Below are positions 35,318 through 42,965 of a stretch of DNA of 64,000 bases, one piece after another; the first letter of the stretch is position 1, and each line of letters starts with the position of its first letter. Position numbers and translations under genes: made by a program. Source of the DNA: Salinibacterium sp. SWN248. GTDB taxonomy: Bacteria > Actinomycetota > Actinomycetes > Actinomycetales > Microbacteriaceae. A model generated the notes under the pieces. It was not told the DNA's origin, ran no database searches, and saw only the letters and a program-made list of their open reading frames with translations. Where the stretch lies: contig NZ_JADYWW010000003.1 of NCBI RefSeq assembly GCF_015864575.1, positions 1-64,000 of the forward strand, in the 5' to 3' direction.

Positions 35318-36085
35318 CTAGGCGGCGTTGCGCGGAGTCGCTCGCCGTAGCAACACGAAGCCGGCGACGCCGCTCATCGCGGTGAGCACGAGGCTCCAGG
35401 CTGCGACTCCGAGCACGCCAAGGTCGACCAACGTGGCGCCCACGGCACCCCACGAGTCGGTAAAGGTGGTCAGCGCGATCAGGCCCACGAGGAGTGCCCC
35501 GACGATGATGAAAAACACTGTGACGCCAGTTGCCTTCCACCGCACCCAGACCGCAGCAATCGCGGAACCGAAGAAGAGGAAGAACAGGAACAGCACGAAT
35601 GTGACGAAGATGCGTTCCGGCGCAGATTCACCGAAGTAAATCGGTGCGAACATCGTTCCGCCCATGCCCCACCCGTCAGTTGCCTTTTCGATCGCACCGA
35701 GCACCGTGAGGCCAGTTGTGTAGATAACCGCAAGAGCGACGAAGGCGAGAGTGCTGCCGAGGTAGTAGTCGCGGCGGGTGACGCCGTAGCCGAGCGCGAA
35801 CGGGAACGTGATGCTGATCGCCTGAATTGCTACCACCATCATGTAGATGAAGATGAAGAAGCTGGATCCACCAAATTCCGTTCCCTCGAGTGCGCCTTCT
35901 CGTTGCTCGGGAGAGAGTGCCGAGTAGATCAGCCACCAAATCGTGAGCGACCCCACAAAGATCACGCCGAGAATGATCCACGGCAGCCCCAGAGTTGTCC
36001 AGGGGTTGGCGAAATGCAGTTTGGCTACGTTGGTAATGCGCTTCAGGGGGCTTGCCGGTTGGGCGAGAGCCGTTGTGGTGGTCAT
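35318..36085 (-). CDS. ABC transporter membrane subunit
   Basis: The 255-residue protein has six hydrophobic segments spread from about residue 30 to 245 and no enzymatic motif. It is the third gene of a GntR regulator - ATPase - permease unit, with its ATG overlapping the ATPase stop. The arrangement matches YtrA-YtrB-type exporters, often linked to cell-envelope stress or peptide resistance. The substrate is unknown. Confidence 0.82.
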   Translation of the reverse strand: MTTTTALAQPASPLKRITNVAKLHFANPWTTLGLPWIILGVIFVGSLTIWWLIYSALSPEQREGALEGTEFGGSSFFIFIYMMVVAIQAISITFPFALGYGVTRRDYYLGSTLAFVALAVIYTTGLTVLGAIEKATDGWGMGGTMFAPIYFGESAPERIFVTFVLFLFFLFFGSAIAAVWVRWKATGVTVFFIIVGALLVGLIALTTFTDSWGAVGATLVDLGVLGVAAWSLVLTAMSGVAGFVLLRRATPRNAA

Positions 36086-36972
36086 GCGCTGGCCTCGAAT
36101 TCCTTGGTCTCGGTGCGGGTGAGTTGGATGATGAGCTGCTGCAACGACACCGGTGACAGTTCCAGCCCGGCAGCGTGTGCGTCGCGGCGCTCGCTCTCGC
36201 TGAGCCCGGCAACGGTTACCGAGCTGAGCCCGCCGATGCCGTCGCGGTGCAACACTTCGCGGTTGCCGATGAACGCCTCGACGGCGGTCTTCATGCCGAC
36301 AACGTTCGTGGCGCGGTTGCGGAGAGTTTCGGCATCCTCGTTGATGAGGAGTTTGCCTTCGTCGATCACGAGAACGTGTTCGAGCAGGTTGCTGACCTCG
36401 TCGATGAGATGAGTGGAGAGGATCACGGTGCGCGGGTGGTTGGCGTAGTCCTCGAGAAGGCGGTCGTAGAAGATTTGGCGAGCCACGGCATCCAACCCCA
36501 GGTACGGCTCGTCGAAGAAGGTGAGCGGCGCGCGTGAGGCGAGACCCACGATGACGCCGATGGAGGAAAGTTGGCCGCGTGAGAGCTTCTTGATGCGGCG
36601 GTCGAGGGGGAGGCGGAAGTCGGCGATCAGGCGGTCGGCGAATTCTTGATCCCAGTTGGCGAAAAACCAGGGGGCCGTCTTGAAGACGTCCTTGGGGCGG
36701 AAATCTTCGGGGTAGCGCTGACTTTCTTTGATGAAGCAGGTGTTCTGCAGAACCTTGGCGTTCTCGACCGGAGGTTGCCCGAAGAGGGAGATGGTGCCGC
36801 TCGAGGCGAATTCTTGGCCGGTGAGCAACTGCATGAGCGTGGTCTTGCCGGCACCGTTGCGACCGAGCAGGCCGTAGATCTTGTTCTCGGCGACCGTGAA
36901 GCTCACGTCGTTGACGGCGTTCACTTTGCCGAAGTGCTTGCTGAGGTTAGTTACCTCGATGGTGGAGGTCAT
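36082..36972 (-). CDS. ABC transporter ATP-binding protein (YtrB-like)
   Basis: The 296-residue protein has Walker A GRNGAGKTTLM (near residue 38), signature KLSRGQLSSIG (near 133), Walker B LTFFDEPYLGLD (near 154) and switch His in ILSTHLID (near 186). Its C-terminal 80 residues form an extension of unknown role. The signature LSRGQ differs from LSGGQ, as in other YtrB-type proteins. The stop and start codons overlap both neighbours (ATGA), so the operon is tightly coupled. Confidence 0.93.
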   Translation of the reverse strand: MTSTIEVTNLSKHFGKVNAVNDVSFTVAENKIYGLLGRNGAGKTTLMQLLTGQEFASSGTISLFGQPPVENAKVLQNTCFIKESQRYPEDFRPKDVFKTAPWFFANWDQEFADRLIADFRLPLDRRIKKLSRGQLSSIGVIVGLASRAPLTFFDEPYLGLDAVARQIFYDRLLEDYANHPRTVILSTHLIDEVSNLLEHVLVIDEGKLLINEDAETLRNRATNVVGMKTAVEAFIGNREVLHRDGIGGLSSVTVAGLSESERRDAHAAGLELSPVSLQQLIIQLTRTETKEFEASA

Positions 36973-37328
36973 GAGTTATTCGCCTCCTTGGCGATCATCT
37001 GGGTGAGTTGGGCGGAGTCGATGCCGAGCTTTTCTGCTTCGGCCAAGAGAGGGCGAACGTACTCGCTGCTGAAGCTGTCGCGGCGAGCACCTTTGAGTTG
37101 TTCTTGAGCGCCGGTGGCGACGAACATTCCGATTCCTCGTTTCTTGTAGAGAATTCCGGCATCGACGAGCACGTTCACGCCTTTGAGGGCGGTCGCGGGG
37201 TTGATGCGATAGAAGGCTGCGAACTCGTTGATCGAGGGAGCCTGGCCTTCTTCGGGCAGGGCGCCGGAGATGATGTCGTTCTCAATGTTCTCGGCGACCT
37301 GCGCGAAAATGGGGCGGGAGTCATCCAT
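36969..37328 (-). CDS. GntR-family regulator, YtrA type
   Basis: The 119-residue protein has an N-terminal winged helix (about 10-75: IFAQVAENIENDIISG, QAPSINEFAAFYRINPATALKGV, LYKKRGIGMFV) and a short C-terminal dimerisation part, as in the YtrA subfamily, which lacks a large ligand domain. AAAGGAGG precedes the ATG. First gene of the ABC operon; it probably represses its own promoter through the inverted repeat 90 bases upstream. Confidence 0.91.
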   Translation of the reverse strand: MDDSRPIFAQVAENIENDIISGALPEEGQAPSINEFAAFYRINPATALKGVNVLVDAGILYKKRGIGMFVATGAQEQLKGARRDSFSSEYVRPLLAEAEKLGIDSAQLTQMIAKEANNS

Positions 37329-37418
37329 GTGAGCCTCCTTTCTGGGTGCGGGTTGTGGTCTAGCGGTGCCGCGGTGTTGCGGTGCTGCGGTGAAGCAGCA
37401 ACAGTGCGGCGGCTAGTT

Positions 37419-37446
37419 GGTTGGTTGGTGATGTAACTAACCAACC
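37419..37446. promoter_or_regulatory. Inverted repeat, probable GntR operator
   Basis: GGTTGGTT (37419-37426) and AACCAACC (37439-37446) form a perfect inverted repeat with 12 bases between arms; GTTGG units also repeat directly on the left side. It lies between the divergent GntR operon and the amidase gene, 90 bases from the regulator start. Autorepression by the YtrA-type protein is inferred. Confidence 0.6.
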
Positions 37447-37473
37447 AGCATGGCGGGTCGTTGTCAACCCCCT

Positions 37474-37485
37474 TAGGCTGAATCC
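37474..37485 (+). promoter_or_regulatory. Probable -10 for leaderless amidase transcript
   Basis: TAGGCT (37474-37479), the same hexamer as at guaB1, is followed by GAATCC and then the GTG at 37486. No Shine-Dalgarno is visible. Confidence 0.6.
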
Positions 37486-38901
37486 GTGTCAGAACTTCAT
37501 CGCCTCACCGCTCTTGAGCAGCTTCATCTCGTGCGAGCGGGCGAGCTGAAGCCCAGCGAACTCGTGGAGTGCTATCTCGATCGCATCGAACGCCTCAACC
37601 CCGAGTTGGGCGCCTTCACGGTCGTGACTCCGGATACTGCGCGCCAACGTGCTGCCGAGCTCGAGGCCTCTGGCTCCCGCGCTGCCGCCCTCTGGGGGCT
37701 GCCCTCGGGCGAAAAAGACTTGTGGGCCCGCGCCGGAGTGCGAACCGCCTATGGATCCCGCGCCTTCGCCGACTACGTGCCCGAGGTGTCGGATGAGATC
37801 ACCGACGTTCTCGATGCGGCCGGCGCGATCAGTCTCGGCAAAACCGCGACCCCCGAATTCGGTTTGCCCGCCTACACCGAGCCGCTCTCGGATGCCCCCG
37901 CCGTGAACCCCTGGGACACCTCACTGGGCTCCGGCGGCAGCAGCGGGGGAGCGGCCGTCGCCGTCTCGGCGGGGCTCTTGCCGTTCGCTCCGGGCTCGGA
38001 CGGTGGTGGCTCGATTCGCATTCCCGCCGCCGCGACCGGACTCGTCGGACTCAAGCCTTCGCGTGGTCGCGTGCCCGCGGGCAGCGGTTTCGGCAGTCTC
38101 GGCCAACTTCCGGTGACCGGACCACTGGCTCGTACGGTGGCGGATGCTGCCCTCCTCCTCGATGGCATCGCCGGCCCTTCGCCCTTCTCTGTTGGTCCGC
38201 CCACGTGGGACGGCGGCGCCTTCCTCAACGCCGCTATCCGTGGTGAGGGCACCTTCAACATCGGCGTCATGACAACCTCGCCGTGGGATGACACCTACGA
38301 GATTTCCGTTTCGCCCGAGGCTCAGGATGCTCTCACCCTCGCCCGGACCGCGCTCGACCAGCTCGGCCACGGCAGCGAAGACTTCGCGCTCGACCCCTCA
38401 CCCGAATACGCCGAAGCCTTCACGGTGCTGTGGCAAGCGGGAGCCGCCGGAATCCCGCTCGATGGTGAACAACTCGAGCTTGTGGAACCCCTCACGAAAT
38501 GGCTCATCGAAAGCGGACGTCGGATGAGCGCGCGCGACGTGGGCGTCGCCATCGCGACGCTGTCTCGGTTCGAGCGCAGCGTCATCCGCCAGTTCTCGAC
38601 CTACGACGCCGTGCTGACCCCCGCCATGGCCATGACGCCGCGCCCGCTCGGCTGGTTTTATGCCGAGGATGCCTTCGAGAACTTTGCGAAGCAGGTTCAG
38701 TACACACCCTGGACGAGCTTCGTCAACGTCTCCGGCCTACCCGCGATCAGCCTCCCCGTGCACGAAACAGTAGAAGGGTTGCCGATGGGCGTGCAACTCA
38801 TTGGCCGCCCCGGTCGCGAGGATGTGTTGCTCGCGATTGGCGCGCAGCTCGAGCGCCGCTTCCACTGGGGCTCGCGGCATCCGGCGGCGTTTGGGGCTTA
38901 G
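37486..38901 (+). CDS. Amidase signature family enzyme
   Basis: The 471-residue protein has the full Ser-cisSer-Lys triad: Lys in GLPSGEKDLWA (near residue 74), the Gly/Ser-rich GSGGSSGGAAVAVSAG (near 147) and GSDGGGSIRIPAA (near 171). The C-terminal GLPAISLPVHE and GLPMGVQLIGRPGRED blocks are also present. It hydrolyses an amide whose identity is unknown; GatA is unlikely because no gatB or gatC is adjacent. The GTG start directly follows a -10 element. Confidence 0.9.
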   Translation: MSELHRLTALEQLHLVRAGELKPSELVECYLDRIERLNPELGAFTVVTPDTARQRAAELEASGSRAAALWGLPSGEKDLWARAGVRTAYGSRAFADYVPEVSDEITDVLDAAGAISLGKTATPEFGLPAYTEPLSDAPAVNPWDTSLGSGGSSGGAAVAVSAGLLPFAPGSDGGGSIRIPAAATGLVGLKPSRGRVPAGSGFGSLGQLPVTGPLARTVADAALLLDGIAGPSPFSVGPPTWDGGAFLNAAIRGEGTFNIGVMTTSPWDDTYEISVSPEAQDALTLARTALDQLGHGSEDFALDPSPEYAEAFTVLWQAGAAGIPLDGEQLELVEPLTKWLIESGRRMSARDVGVAIATLSRFERSVIRQFSTYDAVLTPAMAMTPRPLGWFYAEDAFENFAKQVQYTPWTSFVNVSGLPAISLPVHETVEGLPMGVQLIGRPGREDVLLAIGAQLERRFHWGSRHPAAFGA

Positions 38902-38988
38902 TCCAGACTCGTTTTCGCGCCGCGGCCGCCTGCCTCGGGTTATGGGCATGTGCCCGATGACGAACCCGCGGGGCCGATAGCGTGCGAT

Positions 38989-39237
38989 TCAGCTGCGCGA
39001 CGACGATCGTGGCAGATAAGCCCACACAATCTGCGCAGCGATCAGAACCACGATAAGAATGGCGCTTGTAGCCACGAGCCAGATCGACCAATACCAGACT
39101 GTCGACATCCATTCAGTCGCGGTATTGCTCCAGTCGTGTCCTTGCGTGCGCGCGACCGAAGTGAATCCTAGGATGCCGAGATAGAGCGCAAGGCTGATCC
39201 CCAAGCCCCAAAATGCGCCGATTGTTGCTCGCTTCAT
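38989..39237 (-). CDS. Small two-helix membrane protein, unknown function
   Basis: The 82-residue protein has hydrophobic segments at about residues 7-26 and 48-72, with a short loop rich in Thr and Trp between them and a basic Ser-rich end. I do not recognise the family. Support for it as a real gene: on the minus strand TACGCT is followed by six bases and the ATG, the same leaderless arrangement as at other genes here. It is divergent from the iron-boxed SIP-domain gene. Confidence 0.6.
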   Translation of the reverse strand: MKRATIGAFWGLGISLALYLGILGFTSVARTQGHDWSNTATEWMSTVWYWSIWLVATSAILIVVLIAAQIVWAYLPRSSSRS

Positions 39238-39249
39238 GGAGCCAGCGTA
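39238..39249 (-). promoter_or_regulatory. Probable -10 for leaderless small membrane protein transcript
   Basis: On the minus strand TACGCT (39249-39244) is followed by GGCTCC and then the ATG at 39237. The rest of the 196-base divergent intergenic region holds the iron box and -10 of the next gene. Confidence 0.5.
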
Positions 39250-39404
39250 CGTTCCGAACCTCTTATGAACAAGATGAATTCTCAGAATTACGTGTGGCGG
39301 CGCGAGGGGAACTGAAGCCGGAGCCTGCGGCTTTCACCGACCCAGGACGTCCAGATAGACCGTTGAAAGTCGCTGCTTGGAGTCCGCCGAGAGCGCTTCG
39401 TAAT

Positions 39405-39433
39405 TTAGGTAAGGCATGCCTATACTGGGATCA
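39405..39433 (+). promoter_or_regulatory. Iron box overlapping a leaderless promoter
   Basis: TTAGGTAAGGCATGCCTAT (39405-39423) matches the DtxR/IdeR consensus TTAGGTTAGSCTAACCTAA at about 14 of 19 positions and has a palindromic centre, GGCATGCC. It overlaps the -10 TATACT (39421-39426), which is seven bases before the ATG at 39434. A bound repressor would cover the promoter directly. Confidence 0.8.
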
Positions 39434-39787
39434 ATGTTTCCCGAACTCTTCACCCCGCAGATTGCCTGGAATCCCCAGTCGGCTGACCGCGTGCTGCTCG
39501 CGGGAGACGAGACCTCGATCGACGCAATCTCGATGATCCTCGCGACATTGCCGGCCCGTTCACGCGGCCAAGTGTTCATCGAAGTTGACTCGGCTGACGC
39601 CATCCAGCCGCTATCGGCTCCCGGCCGTTTCAGCGTGTGCTGGTTGTTGCGCGAGCGCGGTCAGAGCGTTGCCCGTTCGGTCGACGCGTGGCTCAGCGAA
39701 ATGCTGCCGGTTAGTGCATTCGGCGAGAGCACCGTTTACGCGTGGGTTGCCCATCAGGGCCCCGCGCGCCTGCTCAGCTCCAACTAG
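39434..39787 (+). CDS. Stand-alone SIP-domain protein (siderophore-interacting C-terminal domain)
   Basis: The 117-residue protein corresponds only to the C-terminal NAD(P)H-binding part of siderophore-interacting proteins: VLLAGDETSIDAISMILATLP (near residue 20), GQVFIEVDSADA, VCWLLRERG and VYAWVAHQGP. The FAD-binding domain is absent. ATG 39434 fits the -10 element; an earlier ATG at 39416 would lie inside the iron box. Iron control links it to siderophore use. It may deliver reducing power to, or bind, another flavoprotein such as the full SIP at 5510-6361, but this is inference. Confidence 0.83.
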   Translation: MFPELFTPQIAWNPQSADRVLLAGDETSIDAISMILATLPARSRGQVFIEVDSADAIQPLSAPGRFSVCWLLRERGQSVARSVDAWLSEMLPVSAFGESTVYAWVAHQGPARLLSSN

Positions 39788-39827
39788 CTCGCGCCCCTCC
39801 CGCTAGCGCGCGCCCCGCATCCGCCCG

Positions 39828-40295
39828 CTAGTTTTTCGTGCTGGCTTTCGGCGCACGCGATGATTTCGCGCGCATATAGCCGCCGAGCTCAAGCCCCGCT
39901 TCAACCTCAAAGCGATTCGTCAGCGGATTCTGCCCCGCCAGTAAATACAGCGGGATAAACCACAACCCATACTTTCGCCACTGCTCGCGGTGAACAGCCT
40001 CATGCTCCAACACAGCATCGCTCGCATTGCCGCCGGTCAAAAACACGGCGCCAATCGTCGTGCCGCCGCGCCCGAACGCCCACTTCGGCAGTGGCGTCGC
40101 CACTAGCACTCCACCCCGCGACTTCAGCGTGCGCTTGCTCAGCGCCGCGCCCCACAGAGCTCCGGATGCCGTAGCAAACCAGTAACCGGGTCGCGTAATA
40201 ACGGGGTGCAGCAGCACTCGCTGAGCCCGCGGACTGTGTTCGGCGCGCGCGAGAGCGTGCCCGAGCCTCGTGCCCAGCGTTAGTGCTCGGCTCAC
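39828..40295 (-). CDS. HEXXH-containing protein, putative zinc metallopeptidase-like
   Basis: The 155-residue protein has one weak hydrophobic stretch near 38-50 and another near 118-126. It carries LEHEAVHREQW (near residue 97), an HEXXH zinc motif, and a downstream Glu in RFEVEAG that could be the third ligand. Homologues in Microbacteriaceae have carried various names such as Fe-S oxidoreductase, for which I see no cysteine support. GTG 40295 overlaps the stop of the preceding flavoprotein gene (GTGA), so the two are translationally coupled. Function is unproven. Confidence 0.72.
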   Translation of the reverse strand: MSRALTLGTRLGHALARAEHSPRAQRVLLHPVITRPGYWFATASGALWGAALSKRTLKSRGGVLVATPLPKWAFGRGGTTIGAVFLTGGNASDAVLEHEAVHREQWRKYGLWFIPLYLLAGQNPLTNRFEVEAGLELGGYMRAKSSRAPKASTKN

Positions 40296-41704
40296 GGACG
40301 CCCGATCGTTTCAAGCAGGCGCAGCCACACCTCGCTGATCGTGGGGTACGAGGGAACCGCGTGCCACAGGCGCGCGATCGGAACCTCGCCCACGATGGCG
40401 ATGGTGGCCGAGTGCAGCAACTCCGCAACATCCTGACCCACAAACGTCGCGCCGATAATGACCTGACGCTCGCGGTCAATGACGAGGCGCGCGTGACCTT
40501 CGTAGCCGTCGGCCTGCAGGCTCGCGCCGGCAACCCACCCGATGTTGTAGTCGACGACCTGAGCGTCAATGCCCTGCTTCTCGGCATCGTGAGACATGAC
40601 CCCGACCGAAGCGACCTCAGGATCGCTAAACGTGACTTGCGGCACAGCGCCGTGGTCGGCCGTCGCAACGTGCGCACCCCAGGGGGCGTCATCCACGGTC
40701 TCGCCCTTGGCGCGAGCGACAATTACGTCACCGGCAGCACGCGCTTGGTACTTGCCCTGATGGGTGAGCAGCGCGCGGTGGTTGACGTCACCCACGGCGT
40801 AGAGCCAGTCGGTGTCCGGCACGAGCATGGTGTCGTCGACCCGGATCCAGTCGCCCGGAGTGAGGCCAACGCTCTCAAGCCCAATATCGTTCGTGCGAGC
40901 GGCACGACCGGTGGCAACCAAAATTTCGGATGCCGTGAAGCTACCCTCTGGAGTCTCGATCACGACGCCGTCGGCGGTGCGCTCCACGCGCGTGGGGGAG
41001 GTTCTGACGATGGTGACGTCGCGCTCCTTCAACGCCTTCTCCACCATCTCGCCGGCGAAGTCTTCTTGGCCGTTGAGCAGCCCGCTACGGGCGAACATCG
41101 TGACCTCAGCGCCGAGATCACGGTAGGCAGTGGCCATTTCAACGCCGACAACGCCGCCGCCGATGATGGCGAGGGATTCGGGAACGACCTTGACCGCGGT
41201 GGCTTCGCGCGGAGTCCACGGCTGGGTTTCGACGAGGCCGGGAATGTTCGGAAGCTGCGGGTCAGATCCCGTGCTCACGACAACGGCGTGATTGGCAGTG
41301 AGCGTCGTGACGGTTCCGTCGTCGGCCGTGACCGTGACGGTCTTGGGGCCCGCGAGGCGCGCGTGCCCGCGCTCGAGGCCGATACCCGCTTTCTTGACCC
41401 ACTTCACTTGGCCAGCGTCATCCCAGTTGCTCGTAAAGCTGTTGCGGCGCGCAAGCAGAGCCTCGACGTTGATGCCACCCGTCACGGCTTCGGCAGCGCC
41501 GGGAAGCTTCTCGACGGCGCGCAACGCAAGCCCGCTGCGGATGAGAGCCTTCGACGGCATGCACGCCCAGTACGAGCACTCACCGCCTACAAGTTCACTT
41601 TCGATCAGTACGACGCTAAGCCCGCCCTGAACGGCACGATCTGCAATGTTTTCACCAACCGCTCCGGCTCCAATGACAATGACATCCCAGTTGTTCTCGG
41701 TCAT
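40292..41704 (-). CDS. Pyridine nucleotide-disulfide oxidoreductase, LpdA/MerA-like
   Basis: The 470-residue protein has the FAD site VIVIGAGAVGENIA (residue 9 onward), the redox motif GGECSYWACMPSKAL (CxxxxC, near 42), the NAD(P) site IIGGGVVGVEMATAY (near 178) and YAVGDVNHRALLTHQGKYQ (near 320). The C-terminal HPTxSE motif of lipoamide dehydrogenases is here YPTISEVWLRLLE: the catalytic His is a Tyr. It is therefore unlikely to be a standard Lpd and may act as a quinone or disulfide reductase of unknown substrate. No E2 gene is adjacent. It is coupled to the HEXXH gene. Confidence 0.85.
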   Translation of the reverse strand: MTENNWDVIVIGAGAVGENIADRAVQGGLSVVLIESELVGGECSYWACMPSKALIRSGLALRAVEKLPGAAEAVTGGINVEALLARRNSFTSNWDDAGQVKWVKKAGIGLERGHARLAGPKTVTVTADDGTVTTLTANHAVVVSTGSDPQLPNIPGLVETQPWTPREATAVKVVPESLAIIGGGVVGVEMATAYRDLGAEVTMFARSGLLNGQEDFAGEMVEKALKERDVTIVRTSPTRVERTADGVVIETPEGSFTASEILVATGRAARTNDIGLESVGLTPGDWIRVDDTMLVPDTDWLYAVGDVNHRALLTHQGKYQARAAGDVIVARAKGETVDDAPWGAHVATADHGAVPQVTFSDPEVASVGVMSHDAEKQGIDAQVVDYNIGWVAGASLQADGYEGHARLVIDRERQVIIGATFVGQDVAELLHSATIAIVGEVPIARLWHAVPSYPTISEVWLRLLETIGRP

Positions 41705-41762
41705 TTCGAACTCCTTCGCGTTGGTGGTGCGCGTGGTGCCGGGGTTGGTTGTGCCGGCGATC

Positions 41763-42563
41763 CTACTTGCCGATGAACTCGGCGGTCGTGCGGGTCATAA
41801 ACGCTTCCATGCCAATTCTGGCATCCTTACTCTGAGCAACGGCTACGAGGGCGGGCTGAAGGCCAGCCTCAGCCGCGGCATCGCCCTCGCGAATCGCAAG
41901 GTTGGCGTTAGCGAGCGCTGCCTGCACTGCCAAAGGAGCCTGGGCGGCAACGCGGTGCGCCAGTTCGAGGCCGCGCGCGTACTGCTCGCCGTGGGGCACA
42001 ACCTCTTGCACCATCCCGATTCGGTACGCCTCGGCAGCATCGAAGCTGTCGCCGGTGAGAATCCAGCGCATCGCATTCGACCAGCCAACCTGGCGGGGGA
42101 AGCGGATGGTGGCTCCGCCAAAGGGCAGGATGCCACGCGATACTTCAACCTGACCGAAGACGGTCGAATCAGCGGCGACGGCAATGTCGCTCGCCAACAG
42201 CAGCTCGATACCGAGCGTGAGGCACGTGCCCTGCACCGCAATCACGACAGGCTTCGAGAGCTTTTCGCCCGACACCTGCCACGGGTTGATGCCGCCCTCG
42301 GGAACCATATCGAGCCCGTCCGCTCCAATACGGGGGCCGATGTCGGCAAGGTCGAGGCCGCCAGTGAAGTGGTCGCCGTGAGCAAAAACGAAACCCGCCC
42401 GCAGCTCGGGGTCGCGCTCAAGCTCGCCGTACGCAAGCGCCAGCTGCTGCGACATCTCCATGTCGGCGGCATTGCGCTTGTCGGTGCGATTGAGTCCGAT
42501 GAGCAAGACGTGACCGTCTCGCTCCACAGTGATTTTGGGCGTGCTGGTGTTGGCGTCAGTCAT
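41763..42563 (-). CDS. Enoyl-CoA hydratase/isomerase (crotonase family)
   Basis: The 266-residue protein shows the crotonase fold: LNRTDKRNAADMEM (near residue 24), the oxyanion-hole segments FAHGDHFTGGLDLADI and VQGTCLTLGIELLLASD, then FGQVEVSRGILPFGGATIRF with a Glu in the active region. It lacks obvious operon partners for fatty-acid oxidation; the flavoprotein gene follows after 58 bases. The precise substrate is unknown. Confidence 0.88.
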   Translation of the reverse strand: MTDANTSTPKITVERDGHVLLIGLNRTDKRNAADMEMSQQLALAYGELERDPELRAGFVFAHGDHFTGGLDLADIGPRIGADGLDMVPEGGINPWQVSGEKLSKPVVIAVQGTCLTLGIELLLASDIAVAADSTVFGQVEVSRGILPFGGATIRFPRQVGWSNAMRWILTGDSFDAAEAYRIGMVQEVVPHGEQYARGLELAHRVAAQAPLAVQAALANANLAIREGDAAAEAGLQPALVAVAQSKDARIGMEAFMTRTTAEFIGK

Positions 42564-42647
42564 GTCTTCAGACTACGACTCACCGACTGTTCTGTCGCCG
42601 GATGCTGGCGATAAGCTCATACCCACACCAACTTTTCGGAGGCTCCT

Positions 42648-42965
42648 GTGTTGCGTTCCGCAATCCTCGTACTTACTCTCGCGTCGACGGCGCTCATCGC
42701 CGGCTGCTCGAGCGAGCCTCCGGTAGAAGTCCCCGCGAGTGAGATCGCTGCCACGGCAGCAGGCGCGCTCGAACAATCCACGGGAGAACTGCCCGAAATG
42801 GACTGCGGTGACGACAGCATCCCGCTCAAGAACGGCACGAAGCTCGATTGCGTTGTCACCGACACCACGCTCGGTGAAGACTTCGACAGCCGTGTCACCC
42901 TCAGTGATGTCGACGGCGCGAACTACTCGGTTTCTGTCGAGGTTTCTGAAGAACCACGCGAATGA
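42648..42965 (+). CDS. Lipoprotein with DUF4333-like domain
   Basis: The 105-residue protein starts at GTG 42648 behind CGGAGG. A lipoprotein signal ends in the lipobox IAGC (Cys near residue 20). The mature part has DCGDDSIPLKNGTKLDCVV with paired cysteines, typical of DUF4333 domains in actinobacterial lipoproteins and membrane proteins. Function is unknown. The last 43 bases overlap the convergent arginase-like gene. Confidence 0.8.
   Translation: MLRSAILVLTLASTALIAGCSSEPPVEVPASEIAATAAGALEQSTGELPEMDCGDDSIPLKNGTKLDCVVTDTTLGEDFDSRVTLSDVDGANYSVSVEVSEEPRE

Noticed and set aside
37486-38901. Amidase as GatA of the Glu-tRNA(Gln) amidotransferase.
   Set aside because: No gatB or gatC nearby, and the sequence resembles general amidases. 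The catalytic triad alone does not decide.
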